Below, in pieces: positions 1 to 8,400 of a stretch of 64,000 nt of DNA. The notes below the pieces were generated by a model. It was not told the DNA's origin, made no database searches, and worked only from the letters and a program-made list of their open reading frames with translations. Position numbers and translations under genes: made by a program. Source of the stretch: a virus. The stretch covers positions 1 to 64,000 of the IMG/VR virus record IMGVR_UViG_3300006880_000002; one strand, 5' to 3'. Each line of letters starts with the position of its first letter. The stretch's first letter is position 1.

Positions 1-874
1 GAAGACGTTCCGGCGAGGCGCCTGCGTAGCGCGATTCGATGAACCGGCCAGCGTCGCGAAGGCTCCCGAACTGCACCGCATCCCCGGGCATCTCGCGTGG
101 GAGTTGGCCTTGCTCGCGCACCATCTTCGAAAGCGCGATGATGGGGTTGCCTTCGGCCTGGCGGTGGATTCGTTCCAGACGGAGGTGCGGGTTCGCCATG
201 AGGGCCCCGGAACCGCCGACGGGTGGTAGCTGCCCGTGGTCACCGACCGCGAGGATCGGGATGTTGAAGCTCCGGAGGTCATTGAGCATCGCGTCGGTGA
301 CCATCGAAGCCTCGTCCACGATGATGAGGCCGTAGTCACGATCGAGAACGTCACGCTTGAGCCAGCCATCATTGCCGCAGATTGTGCAGTTGCCGTCCGC
401 GTCTTTCTGTGAGTAGACGAACTTCCGAGTCATCTTCACGTTCTCGGAGTTGACGATGTGGCCGTTCTTGCACGCGCCGTCATCGGTGAGCGCCGTCTCA
501 CATTCGGGGCATTCTCGCGTCTCGACGACTTCTGGCTCGCGGCACTCGCACGGTCGGTAGATGAGCGAGTGGATCGTGCCGCAGAAAGGCCGGCCGTCGG
601 AGAACCCGTCCTCATTTGGAGGCTGCACCCCGACCGTATGCACCCCAGCGGCGCGGAGCTTGCGGCGAAGTACGGAGGAGGCTTTGCCGGTGTACGCGCA
701 GAAGGCCGGCAGACCGAACTTCTCGGCAACGAGGGAGACGAGCGTGCTCTTGCCCGAGCCGGCGTAGCCGCCGAGCGTGAGTAGAGCGTGGTCGTCGCGA
801 CGCTCCGCCCAGCGGATGATGTTGTCGTAGGCGGAGCGTTGGTCGGGGGAGAGGTCGTTGACGGTGAGGTTCAT
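1..874 (-). CDS. RecD/Dda-like SF1 DNA helicase, C-terminus cut by window edge
   Basis: ATP-dependent SF1B-type helicase for replication or recombination. From the ATG at 874 the Walker A GYAGSGKS lies at residues 36-43, the Walker B IIVDEAS at about 184-190, the GDHGQLPPVG motif at about 211-220 and a RIHRQ motif near 235-239, the usual RecD2/Dda order. Between motifs I and II, residues 98-166 hold eight cysteines including CPEC and CTIC pairs, so a zinc-binding insert is likely. The start overlaps the upstream gene's stop (ATGA). The reading frame is open at position 1, so the C-terminus is missing. Confidence 0.88.
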   Translation of the reverse strand, partial: MNLTVNDLSPDQRSAYDNIIRWAERRDDHALLTLGGYAGSGKSTLVSLVAEKFGLPAFCAYTGKASSVLRRKLRAAGVHTVGVQPPNEDGFSDGRPFCGTIHSLIYRPCECREPEVVETRECPECETALTDDGACKNGHIVNSENVKMTRKFVYSQKDADGNCTICGNDGWLKRDVLDRDYGLIIVDEASMVTDAMLNDLRSFNIPILAVGDHGQLPPVGGSGALMANPHLRLERIHRQAEGNPIIALSKMVREQGQLPREMPGDAVQFGSLRDAGRFIESRYAGASPERL

Positions 875-1122
875 GACCAGATCTTTCGGGTTTTGAGAGC
901 CTCTTTGGCTAGTCCGACCGCCCCTGTAGACGAGCGAACGGATCGCGCGACGATTGTACGGAAGACGGCGTTGTGAAGTTTGTTTTCAGCGGAAACCGCA
1001 TCTTCGTATTTGGCTCCGAGTGAACGCGCAGCGACAGATCGGATGTATTCGACACCTTTCTTGACGTCGGCGGGGGACAGATCCCGGCGTTTGCACAACT
1101 TTTCGAATTCAAGCTCGTTCAT
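871..1122 (-). CDS. small hypothetical protein
   Basis: An 83-residue charged, helix-rich protein beginning MNELEFEKLC and ending KTRKIWS. No family recognised. It lies between the DUF6011-like gene and the helicase and is coupled to the helicase by an ATGA overlap. Its size and position suggest a replication accessory factor, but nothing in the sequence proves this. Confidence 0.7.
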   Translation of the reverse strand: MNELEFEKLCKRRDLSPADVKKGVEYIRSVAARSLGAKYEDAVSAENKLHNAVFRTIVARSVRSSTGAVGLAKEALKTRKIWS

Positions 1123-1126
1123 GGTT

Positions 1127-1579
1127 TCATTCCTTTCCTGCGCAGATGGGTCCAAGTCCAGTGGCGATAGATTCGGGGGTGGTGAGACGACGGCCGCACT
1201 TGCCGCAGCGGCCCTCGTGGTAGATGGCGAGTTCGGGGTGCATCTCACCGGCCGCGAGCTTTCTCCAAACCCACGCGAAGGCAACGGCGCTCGGGGCGTC
1301 CGAGGCGATGCGACTCTTCCGGCCGTGGACGAAGTTTTGGCCGTTCGGATAGATGCACCCGAGGTAGTCGTAAAAGTCCGGGCCGGTGAGGACCGACACA
1401 AAACGAACGTGACCTCCGTCCTTCGGAGCAAGCACACGGTATGTAAACCGAGTGCTCGTACGCCTAGACTGGAAAGTCACGTGGGCGTTGCCCGCGAGCA
1501 TGAAGGCGACCGTGACGGCCGGAGTCAGAAGCTCCGCGCGAGGGTCAGGGGTCTCTTCCAACATGACTACTTGCTGCAT
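1127..1579 (-). CDS. DUF6011-like zinc-ribbon protein
   Basis: A 150-residue protein whose C-terminus reads GRCGKCGRRLTTPESIATGLG then PICAGKE, the pattern of the DUF6011 zinc motif common in phage proteins. The upstream part is beta-rich with no recognised domain. ATG 1579 was chosen because AGGA sits six bases before it; an upstream TTG at 1624 would add 15 residues. First gene of a three-gene minus operon ending in the helicase. Function unknown. Confidence 0.72.
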   Translation of the reverse strand: MQQVVMLEETPDPRAELLTPAVTVAFMLAGNAHVTFQSRRTSTRFTYRVLAPKDGGHVRFVSVLTGPDFYDYLGCIYPNGQNFVHGRKSRIASDAPSAVAFAWVWRKLAAGEMHPELAIYHEGRCGKCGRRLTTPESIATGLGPICAGKE

Positions 1580-1637
1580 GGTGGGTCCTACGTGCCCCGG
1601 AGTCAAAATCTTTCCTTCAAACAATTAAATAAAAAAC

Positions 1638-1666
1638 TTGACCCGCCCGGCGGCGGCCACTACCCT
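1638..1666 (+). promoter_or_regulatory. candidate promoter of the replication operon
   Basis: TTGACC (1638-1643), a 17-base spacer, then TACCCT (1661-1666), about nine bases before the GTG of the nuclease gene, so the transcript would be nearly leaderless. The AT-rich stretch just upstream (1617-1637) could serve the divergent minus operon. The -10 match is weak. Confidence 0.4.
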
Positions 1667-1675
1667 TCCGGGGAC

Positions 1676-3154
1676 GTGGGCGAGCTTTACGTTTCTGCGA
1701 GTGAAATCGAGACTTGGGATTTGTGCCCTAGGAAGTGGGCCTTCGTTTACATAGAGAAAAAACGTCTCCCCCCGAACGAATCAGCAGCGCTCGGAACGCG
1801 CGTCCACGCCATTCTCGAAAAATGGCTTCGGGACGGGATCGCCCCCGACCTCCTCACCGACGAGGGCGCCATCGCCGCCTCCGGATTGCACCTGCTTCCA
1901 CCGCCGAGAACCCCGGGGCTCGTGACGGAAGAAGAGTTCCATTTCACCTCCCGGAGGGCTTGGTACAAGGGATATAAAGATTTCCGTTACCGCGACGCGA
2001 ACGGCCTGCTCCACGTCGGCGACCACAAGACGACGAAGGCGTTCACGTGGGCGAAGAGTCTCGAAGAGATCCTCTGCCACTCGCAATCCCTCATCTACGC
2101 GGTTGATGAGTTCCACAAGAATCCGGACGACCAGCGCATCGCTCTCGATTGGGTCTACTACAAGACGACCGGCTCTCGAAAAGCCGAACCTCGGTTTCAG
2201 ATCGTGGCCAAAGAGGTTGTCGCTGAGATGTTCTTCGAGCATGTCGATCCCGTCGCTGGGCACATCACGATGCTTCACAACTCGACGCCCCAAGGGACGT
2301 CGGCGCTCGAATTCGCCCCCGACTTCCGAGCGTGCGATGCCTTCGGAGGCTGTCCGTACCTCTCGATTTGTAACCCAACCCCAACGCAGAAAGTTCAAGC
2401 ACACATGACCCAGGCAGCAACATCACTCGGCGACAAACTCAAGGCTTTGAAGGCAGGACGCGCTCAGTCGCCCATCCACCCGCCGGAGCACTTCGCGCCG
2501 CCCGGAACGGTCCAGCCACCGCAGCAACCGTCGCAGGGGGTCGGGTTCCAACCTCCGCCGCAGATGCCGCCGGGTCCTCAGATGCAGCCGGCGTGGCCGG
2601 GGCAGCCCGCGCCCGTGGCGCCGCCACCCCAAGGGTTCGCGTTACCGACCCCCGACGGCGCCCCACAGGGCCAGGCGCCGCTTTTCCCGATGCCGGCAAT
2701 TGACGCTCAGGCGGCCCAACCACCTCCAGTTCCGTACCAGCCTCCTCCGGTCACGCAGGCAGCCCCTCCGCCGGAGCCGGTAGCGCCCGCCGAGGCCCCC
2801 AAGAAACGCGGCCGTCCGAAGGGTGCGACCTCCGCCGTCGCGGAGCAGAAGTCGGGCATCGTCTTGTACGTCGGTTGCGCGCCGATCGGGTCTCAGGTCA
2901 CGTACGCGCTGGAGTACATCAACCAGGCGCACGACAATCTCCGAGGGATGATGCCGATTTCTCACTACCGAGAGCTCGAATTCGGTAAAGGCCCCGGCGA
3001 GCTTTGCAAAGCGCTCGAAAACTTGCTCGGCGTGTGCGAGGTGGAAGGACTCTTCCCGCAGGGCGATGTTGTGCTCGGAAGCACACAGATCGAGGAAGAC
3101 ACGGCGAGTGTGTGGTTCTCGAAGGCCGCCAAGATCGTGAGGGCGTTTCGGTAA
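1676..3154 (+). CDS. AddB/Cas4-like PD-(D/E)XK Fe-S nuclease with AT-hook
   Basis: Predicted DNA exonuclease of 492 residues. The nuclease fold is shown by a CPRKW start (C17), H45, a GYKDF segment, GDHKTT (D116, K118) and QSLIYA (Q138). C17 with C220, C226 and C232 (C-x5-C-x5-C) matches the four-cysteine Fe-S cluster of AddB and Cas4. A Pro/Gln-rich linker (about 245-370) follows, then an AT-hook-like KKRGRPKG, then a roughly 100-residue C-terminal domain I do not recognise. GTG 1676 was chosen because related nucleases start right before this motif and no ATG is in frame. First gene of the replication operon; likely acts with the helicase and SSB. Confidence 0.82.
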   Translation: MGELYVSASEIETWDLCPRKWAFVYIEKKRLPPNESAALGTRVHAILEKWLRDGIAPDLLTDEGAIAASGLHLLPPPRTPGLVTEEEFHFTSRRAWYKGYKDFRYRDANGLLHVGDHKTTKAFTWAKSLEEILCHSQSLIYAVDEFHKNPDDQRIALDWVYYKTTGSRKAEPRFQIVAKEVVAEMFFEHVDPVAGHITMLHNSTPQGTSALEFAPDFRACDAFGGCPYLSICNPTPTQKVQAHMTQAATSLGDKLKALKAGRAQSPIHPPEHFAPPGTVQPPQQPSQGVGFQPPPQMPPGPQMQPAWPGQPAPVAPPPQGFALPTPDGAPQGQAPLFPMPAIDAQAAQPPPVPYQPPPVTQAAPPPEPVAPAEAPKKRGRPKGATSAVAEQKSGIVLYVGCAPIGSQVTYALEYINQAHDNLRGMMPISHYRELEFGKGPGELCKALENLLGVCEVEGLFPQGDVVLGSTQIEEDTASVWFSKAAKIVRAFR

Positions 3155-3165
3155 CCACTTAAATC

Positions 3166-4947
3166 ATGTCCGACCCCCTCGACATCTCGAACGTCCTGGC
3201 CGCCGTTGCGGATGCGACGAACGGCGCGCGGAGAAACACCGCGCTTGGACGGATCCGAGAAGCCGAAGGCGTGAAACACACCCCCGAGCTCGACAGGATC
3301 TTAATGATCCCACGGCGCGTGCCTCTCACGCCCGATGAGGAGGCCGAGCAGATCGACCTCCTCACGAATCACCTCCGAACCCCGGGCGGAACGATGCGCC
3401 TCCGCCCGGTGCAAGCTCAGGCTCTCTTCGAGGCTCACGACAACCGCGGCCTCTTCGGACCGATCCGGGTCTCCGGCGGCAAGACGCTCATTTCGCTCCT
3501 CGCGCCGGTCGTCTTCGAAGCCAAGCGCCCGATGCTCCTTGTTCCGGCGGCGCTCGTCGAGAAGACGCGGAACGAAGCTCGGAAGCTCGCTCAACATTGG
3601 AGACTTCCGCAATTCCTCCAGATCACGAGCTACCAGGCCCTTGGCCGCGTCTCGGGCGCGGAGCTTTTGGAGCAGTACAACCCCGATCTCCTCATCTGCG
3701 ATGAGGGACACAAGCTCAAGAACCCGAGAGCCGCCGTCACCCGGAGGTTCGCCCGGTTCATGCAGGGGCATCCCGAAACCGTCGTCATCATCCTGACCGG
3801 CACGATCTCGAAGCGGAGCCTCCGAGACTTCGCGCACCTCCTCATGTGGACGCTCAAGCTCCGGACCCCGCTACCTCGGTCGTATCACGAGCTCGAAGCG
3901 TGGTCGCTCGCGCTCGACGAGAAGCCGAACGCTATCGTTCCGCCGCTCCACCCGGGGGCGATTCTCAAGCTCGCGACGGATGAGGAAGGGAACCCGACCC
4001 AGCGTGCGCGCATCGCCGTCCGACGTCGCATCAACGACACGCCCGGGGTCGTGACGGCCTCTGGCGAGGGGTGCGAAGTAAGCCTTCGCGTACAGGGGCA
4101 CGTCGTGCCGCTCACGAGTAATGCGGAGCAGGCGTTTCAAACCCTTCGTACGAAGTGGACGACGCCCGATGGCTGGCCCGTGAGCGACGGCTTCGCGGTC
4201 TGGCGTCACGCTCGTGAACTCGCTTTAGGTTTCTACTACATGTGGTCCCCTCGACCACCCGACGAATGGCTCGAAGCGAGGAAGAAGTGGTCGGCGTTCT
4301 GCCGGAAGGTGCTCAAGAACAATCACCGACACCTCGACTCTGAGATGCAGGTTGCCCGTGCGTGCATCGATCACCCGGAGTGGTACGGGGACGAAGAGTA
4401 CAAGGCGTGGGCTGCGATCCGGGATTCGTTCAAACCGAATACCGTCGCCGTGCCGTTCGACGACTCCGTCATCGCGAGCTGTCAGCAGTGGATGGCGAAG
4501 CACGGGGGCCTCGTCTGGTGTGAACACATCGACTTCGCGCGACGTCTATCTGCAATCACGGGTGTTCCGTACTTCGCGGGAGAAGGGCTCGATGCCGAAG
4601 GACGTTCGATTGAAGACTATGACGGCAAGACGGCCATCCTCTCGATCGAGGCGAATCGAGAGGGGAGGAATCTCCAGAGGTATTCGCGGAATCTTGTCGT
4701 CTCGGCCATGCAGCAAGGTGATCGTTGGCAACAACTTCTCGCCCGCACGCACCGCGACGGTCAGGAAGCCGACGAAGTGCTCTGCGATGTCATCGTCACG
4801 TGCATCGAGCACGTCGAGGCCATGCGCATCGCCCTCAGCGACGCGCAGTACCAGGAAGACATCACAGGCGACCGTCAGAAACTCTTGATGGCCGACGTCA
4901 TCATGCCGGAGACCACGAGCTTGAAAGGAGCGATTTGGAACAGGTGA
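3166..4947 (+). CDS. SF2 (SNF2/DEAD-like) helicase
   Basis: A 593-residue ATP-dependent DNA or RNA translocase. Visible motifs are a Q-like RPVQAQALFEA, Walker A variant SGGKT (103-107), motif II DEGH (179-182), motif III TGT (about 211) and a motif VI-like QLLARTHRDGQ near the C-terminus, the arrangement of SNF2-type SF2 enzymes. It lies 11 bases after the nuclease and before the SSB-like gene. The region before the P-loop (GPIRVSGGKT) departs from the usual consensus. Confidence 0.85.
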   Translation: MSDPLDISNVLAAVADATNGARRNTALGRIREAEGVKHTPELDRILMIPRRVPLTPDEEAEQIDLLTNHLRTPGGTMRLRPVQAQALFEAHDNRGLFGPIRVSGGKTLISLLAPVVFEAKRPMLLVPAALVEKTRNEARKLAQHWRLPQFLQITSYQALGRVSGAELLEQYNPDLLICDEGHKLKNPRAAVTRRFARFMQGHPETVVIILTGTISKRSLRDFAHLLMWTLKLRTPLPRSYHELEAWSLALDEKPNAIVPPLHPGAILKLATDEEGNPTQRARIAVRRRINDTPGVVTASGEGCEVSLRVQGHVVPLTSNAEQAFQTLRTKWTTPDGWPVSDGFAVWRHARELALGFYYMWSPRPPDEWLEARKKWSAFCRKVLKNNHRHLDSEMQVARACIDHPEWYGDEEYKAWAAIRDSFKPNTVAVPFDDSVIASCQQWMAKHGGLVWCEHIDFARRLSAITGVPYFAGEGLDAEGRSIEDYDGKTAILSIEANREGRNLQRYSRNLVVSAMQQGDRWQQLLARTHRDGQEADEVLCDVIVTCIEHVEAMRIALSDAQYQEDITGDRQKLLMADVIMPETTSLKGAIWNR

Positions 4948-4954
4948 ACTTAGT

Positions 4955-5010
4955 CGCGAGCTGCACCTGACTTCGGTCACGTCCAGCTCGCGGGAATCTT
5001 CCCGTTATTT
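4955..5010 (+). promoter_or_regulatory. RNA hairpin pair between helicase and SSB-like genes
   Basis: CGCGAGCTG (4955-4963) pairs with CAGCTCGCG (4984-4992), enclosing an inner TGAC-TTCG-GTCA stem with a stable UUCG loop. A second, overlapping palindrome CGGGAATCTTCCCG (4991-5004) is followed by TTATTT. This resembles a terminator or attenuator, or an RNA processing site separating the SSB-like mRNA. Confidence 0.6.
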
Positions 5011-5027
5011 CGAACGAGGTATCAAAA

Positions 5028-5795
5028 ATGATCGACTGGAATGGAATTGGAAGCGCACCGATTTTCGAACGAGGAACTTACTTCAACCCGGGAAGGTACA
5101 AGCTCAAGCTCCTTCGGTGCTTGAGTAAGGAAACGCAGAAATCAGGAACGGCGTTCATCGCAGAGTTCGAGGTCATGGAGAGCGACAATCCCGCTCACCA
5201 GATCGGAAGCAAAGCGACGTTCTTCGTGAAGATGGGAAGCGTTCAGGACAAGCAAGTCGGTTTCTCGAACATCCTGGAAATGATGGCGGCGATCCTCGGA
5301 TTCGACGTCAAGAACGCTGCACACGTGAGCCAAATCGATCGGGAAGTGCGACCCACGCTTGCCGCCATGATGACCGCTCTCGAAACGCAAGGTACGGGTG
5401 TTCTGCAAGGGCGAGAGTTCGTCTCGGTCGAGTGTCGGGTCACTCTCACGAGGCAGCAAAGGGAGTTCACGCTTCACACGTGGTCTCCCTGGAGGCCCAC
5501 GCAGGACTGGCGGCCGACTCCGACGCCCGCCGTCGCGACGATGCCGCAGAGGTCAGCGCAGCCTCAGCAGCAAATGTCCGCGCCGCCCTTCGCGAGCGCT
5601 GCGTTGCCTCAGCAGGCTTACCCGCCCGCTCAGGCTCCTCAGCAGCCGGTGTACCCACCACAGTACCCGCCTGCTCAGGCTCCGCAGCAGTACGCGCCGC
5701 CTCCGGCCCAGCCCCAGGCGTTCCCATCGCCTCAGCAGGCACCTGTCGCGGCTCCGGGACAGCAGCATCCGTATTGGATGAACCAGCAACGGTGA
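5028..5795 (+). CDS. SSB-like single-stranded DNA-binding protein
   Basis: 255 residues. The first 165 or so are beta-rich and resemble phage OB-fold/DUF669-type ssDNA-binding proteins (a GRYKLKLL strand, then a FIAEFEV strand, then KATFFVKMG). The rest is a low-complexity Pro/Gln/Ala tail ending PYWMNQQR, without the acidic tip of bacterial SSB. Position between helicase and polymerase supports the role. TTTCGAACGAGG occurs both as the ribosome binding region and again inside codons 12-16 (see findings). Confidence 0.65.
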   Translation: MIDWNGIGSAPIFERGTYFNPGRYKLKLLRCLSKETQKSGTAFIAEFEVMESDNPAHQIGSKATFFVKMGSVQDKQVGFSNILEMMAAILGFDVKNAAHVSQIDREVRPTLAAMMTALETQGTGVLQGREFVSVECRVTLTRQQREFTLHTWSPWRPTQDWRPTPTPAVATMPQRSAQPQQQMSAPPFASAALPQQAYPPAQAPQQPVYPPQYPPAQAPQQYAPPPAQPQAFPSPQQAPVAAPGQQHPYWMNQQR

Positions 5796-5837
5796 AAGAG
5801 AGACCCCACCCCGGTGATCCCGGGGTGGGGACCCCTA

Positions 5838-7706
5838 ATGCAAGCCTTCGACACCGAGACGTTTCCGATTGAGGACGGCAACCTCGCGCCCGACCTCGTC
5901 TGCATTTCGTTCTCGGATCAGGAGTTCAACTCCCGGCTCTATCACGCGATCGACGGCTCCGCGACGTTCGAGGCGATGGCGGACTGCGCGCTCGGGAACA
6001 ACACGCCGATCGTCACGGCAAACGGCGCCTACGACATGGCCGTGATGCTCGCACACGATCCGGAGCGACTCAGCGATCGGATCTGGACGCTCTACGACCG
6101 TGGCCTCGTGCGCGACGTCATCATGCGCCAGAAGCTCATCGACATAGCTCACGGCTGCTACCGAGGTTTTCGTCGCGACGCGGACGGCAAGACGTACAAG
6201 ATCGGGTACAGCCTCGCCGAGCTCACGAAGAGGCACCTGGGCGTAGAGCTCAGTAAGGGTGAAGACACCTGGCGCCTTCGGTACGGCGAGTTGTACGAGC
6301 TTCCGCTCTACCGATGGCCCGTGGAGGCACGTGAGTATGCTGAGAACGATTCGGTAGCGACGATGGGCGTCTATCAGGCTCAAGAACCTGAGGCGCAGCT
6401 TCTTCTCGACGAGCCTGCCCGGTGTCGAACGGCGTGGATGCTCCACCTCATGTCCTGTTACGGCCTGAAGACAGATCCAACGGCCGTCGCGGCTTTCGTG
6501 AAAACGACAGAGGAGAAGGCGGCAGCGATCAAAAAGATCCTCGTGAAGTACGGACTCCTTCGAGAGAGTGGTTCGCGCGACACGAAGATGGCCAAGGCGC
6601 GCATGATTGCCGTGTGCAAGGATAAGAACATCCCGATCGCGGATACGGATAGCGGCGACGTCGCCCTCGACGACGCGACCTGCAAAGCGACCGGAGATCC
6701 GGTGCTCTGCGACTACGCCGACTATTCGAGCTTGGCCAAGGTTGTCTCGACGGACATCCCGATTCTGCTCAAAGGTGTGAACAAGCCGATCCAGACCCGG
6801 TTCGAGCCTCTTGCCGAAACAGGGCGTACGACGTCGAGCGCCCCGAACGTTCAGAACATCAAACGGCTCGCCGGCATGCGCGAGTGCTTCCGACCTCGCC
6901 CGGGATTTCTCTTCGTGGACGCGGACTACGGTAAACTCGAGCTTTGCACGTGGTCGCAGACGTGTCTCTGGGCGCTCGGGCGTTCGCGAATGGCAGAAGT
7001 TCTGAACTCGGAGGATGAAAACGATCCTCATCTTGACTTCGCGGCTCAGATCCTTGGCATCACATACAAGGAAGCAAAGGCGCGAAGCAAGGCCGGCGAT
7101 AAGGAAGTTGACCAACGGCGTCTCGTCGCGAAGGTCGGAAACTTCGGGTTCCCTGGAGGACTCGGAGCGGAGAGCTTCGTCTCCTACGCGGCGTCTTCGT
7201 ACAAGGTGAACATCACCATCGACCAAGCCAGAGAGTTGAAACGAAATTGGTTACGATCGTGGCCGGAAGCGAGGCCGTACTTCGATTGGGTCGACAGCAA
7301 AACTCAAGGACGGGGTGGTCGGATCTCGATGCAACGCTTCGTGACCGGGGCCTGGCGGTCCAACATGTCGTACACGGTCGCGTGCAACGATCCGTTCCAG
7401 AGTCTTGGAGCGACGGCAGCGACGTGGGCCGGGTACGACCTAGCACGAGCTTGCTACCACGACCGGAGCCACATTCTCTTCGGTTCTCGTCCGGTGAACT
7501 TCATCCACGACCAGTACCTTGTGGAAGTGCTCGATGACGAGCTTGCGCACGAACGTGCGATGGCTGTAGCAGAGATCATGGTCGCGGCGGCAAAGCGTGC
7601 GATCCCTGACGTCACGCCGAAGGTCGAGCCGCTCCTTTGTCGGTACTGGAGTAAGGACGCGAAAGCGGTCTACAAGGACGGGAGACTCGTGCCGTGGCCC
7701 TCGTAG
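5838..7706 (+). CDS. polA: family A DNA polymerase with 3-prime exonuclease
   Basis: Replicative PolI-type polymerase of 622 residues. The exonuclease domain has AFDTETF (D5, E7) at the very start and a YAENDS motif III. The polymerase domain has TGRTTSSAPNVQNI, motif A VDADYGKLEL (D361), motif B with a K-x3-NFGFPGG core and motif C IHDQYLV (D558). Motif C normally reads HDE; here Glu is replaced by Gln 559. ATG 5838 has GGGG seven bases upstream; a GTG at 5814 would add eight residues. No 5-prime nuclease domain is present. Its end overlaps the RuvC-like gene by 13 bases. Confidence 0.93.
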   Translation: MQAFDTETFPIEDGNLAPDLVCISFSDQEFNSRLYHAIDGSATFEAMADCALGNNTPIVTANGAYDMAVMLAHDPERLSDRIWTLYDRGLVRDVIMRQKLIDIAHGCYRGFRRDADGKTYKIGYSLAELTKRHLGVELSKGEDTWRLRYGELYELPLYRWPVEAREYAENDSVATMGVYQAQEPEAQLLLDEPARCRTAWMLHLMSCYGLKTDPTAVAAFVKTTEEKAAAIKKILVKYGLLRESGSRDTKMAKARMIAVCKDKNIPIADTDSGDVALDDATCKATGDPVLCDYADYSSLAKVVSTDIPILLKGVNKPIQTRFEPLAETGRTTSSAPNVQNIKRLAGMRECFRPRPGFLFVDADYGKLELCTWSQTCLWALGRSRMAEVLNSEDENDPHLDFAAQILGITYKEAKARSKAGDKEVDQRRLVAKVGNFGFPGGLGAESFVSYAASSYKVNITIDQARELKRNWLRSWPEARPYFDWVDSKTQGRGGRISMQRFVTGAWRSNMSYTVACNDPFQSLGATAATWAGYDLARACYHDRSHILFGSRPVNFIHDQYLVEVLDDELAHERAMAVAEIMVAAAKRAIPDVTPKVEPLLCRYWSKDAKAVYKDGRLVPWPS

Positions 7707-8182
7707 CAATCGATCCAGGCAAGGTGACGGGCGTCGCAATATTCGACGGTAGTGATCCCGACATCACTTTCACGGTTCACCGACTCAAGTTCGCTGGGGT
7801 TTGCGCAATCGAAGAGTGTCGAGGCTTCATCGAGAGCGCGGCGCCTCACAGACACGATCTGTCGATTCATGGCGACTGCATCATCGAGGTTCCACAGATC
7901 TACCCAGGCCAGCAACAGAAGGGTGATCAGAACGACCTGATTGATCTGGCAGTCACCGTCGGGAGGTACGCTGAGTGCGCCGCCTCGTACGGTTTTCGGG
8001 TCACGTTAGTCAAGCCCCGCGCGTGGAAAGGACAGCTCCCGAAGGACGTGTGCTGGCAGCGCGTGCGAGACACACTCACGGCTCACGAACGTTCTGTGCC
8101 GGAGCAAATCCCGAAGTCTAAGGCCCACAACATGCACGACGCGATCGGGCTCGGAACTTGGTTTCAAAAAAGGTGGAGATGA
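7694..8182 (+). CDS. RuvC-like Holliday junction resolvase
   Basis: 162-residue RNase H-fold nuclease expected to resolve branched DNA during replication or packaging. Acidic residues sit where expected: D7 in AIDPGKVTG, E65 in IIEVPQIY and D149 in HNMHDAIGLG. GTG 7694 lies inside the polymerase gene and is preceded by GGAG. Its 3-prime end overlaps the following small gene. Family assignment is strong; the physiological substrate is inferred. Confidence 0.83.
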   Translation: MALVAIDPGKVTGVAIFDGSDPDITFTVHRLKFAGVCAIEECRGFIESAAPHRHDLSIHGDCIIEVPQIYPGQQQKGDQNDLIDLAVTVGRYAECAASYGFRVTLVKPRAWKGQLPKDVCWQRVRDTLTAHERSVPEQIPKSKAHNMHDAIGLGTWFQKRWR

Positions 8183-8400
8183 TGACGTTACTCAAGTGGT
8201 TCGAAAAAACACAACCCGATGGTGTGTCGAGGACAGCCTACGCCGAACAGTTGGCGAAGAAGTCCCGAGGCAAGATCTCGATGTCCACCATTCTAGGCGC
8301 GCTCAGAGGACAGAAGGTCGCGAGCTACGCGAAGGGCAAAGTCCTGAGTGATCTCACTGGAGGGAAAGTCCCCGTGCTGGAGATCATTGCCCGTGAGTGA
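8179..8400 (+). CDS. small HTH-like basic protein
   Basis: 73 residues, basic, with a likely helix-turn-helix (YAEQLAKKSRGKISMSTILGA). ATG 8179 (or the adjacent ATG 8182) follows AAGGTGGAG, which makes the upstream in-frame GTG less likely. Overlaps the RuvC-like gene by four bases and the next gene by eight. Probably DNA-binding; the target is unknown. Confidence 0.6.
   Translation: MMTLLKWFEKTQPDGVSRTAYAEQLAKKSRGKISMSTILGALRGQKVASYAKGKVLSDLTGGKVPVLEIIARE

Noticed and set aside
1676-3154. Cas4 of a CRISPR adaptation module
   Set aside because: No cas1, cas2 or repeat array in the window; replication-operon context fits a recombination nuclease.
5835-7226. 463-codon minus-strand frame opposite the DNA polymerase
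   Set aside because: The polymerase motifs on the plus strand are unambiguous; the antisense frame has no domain.
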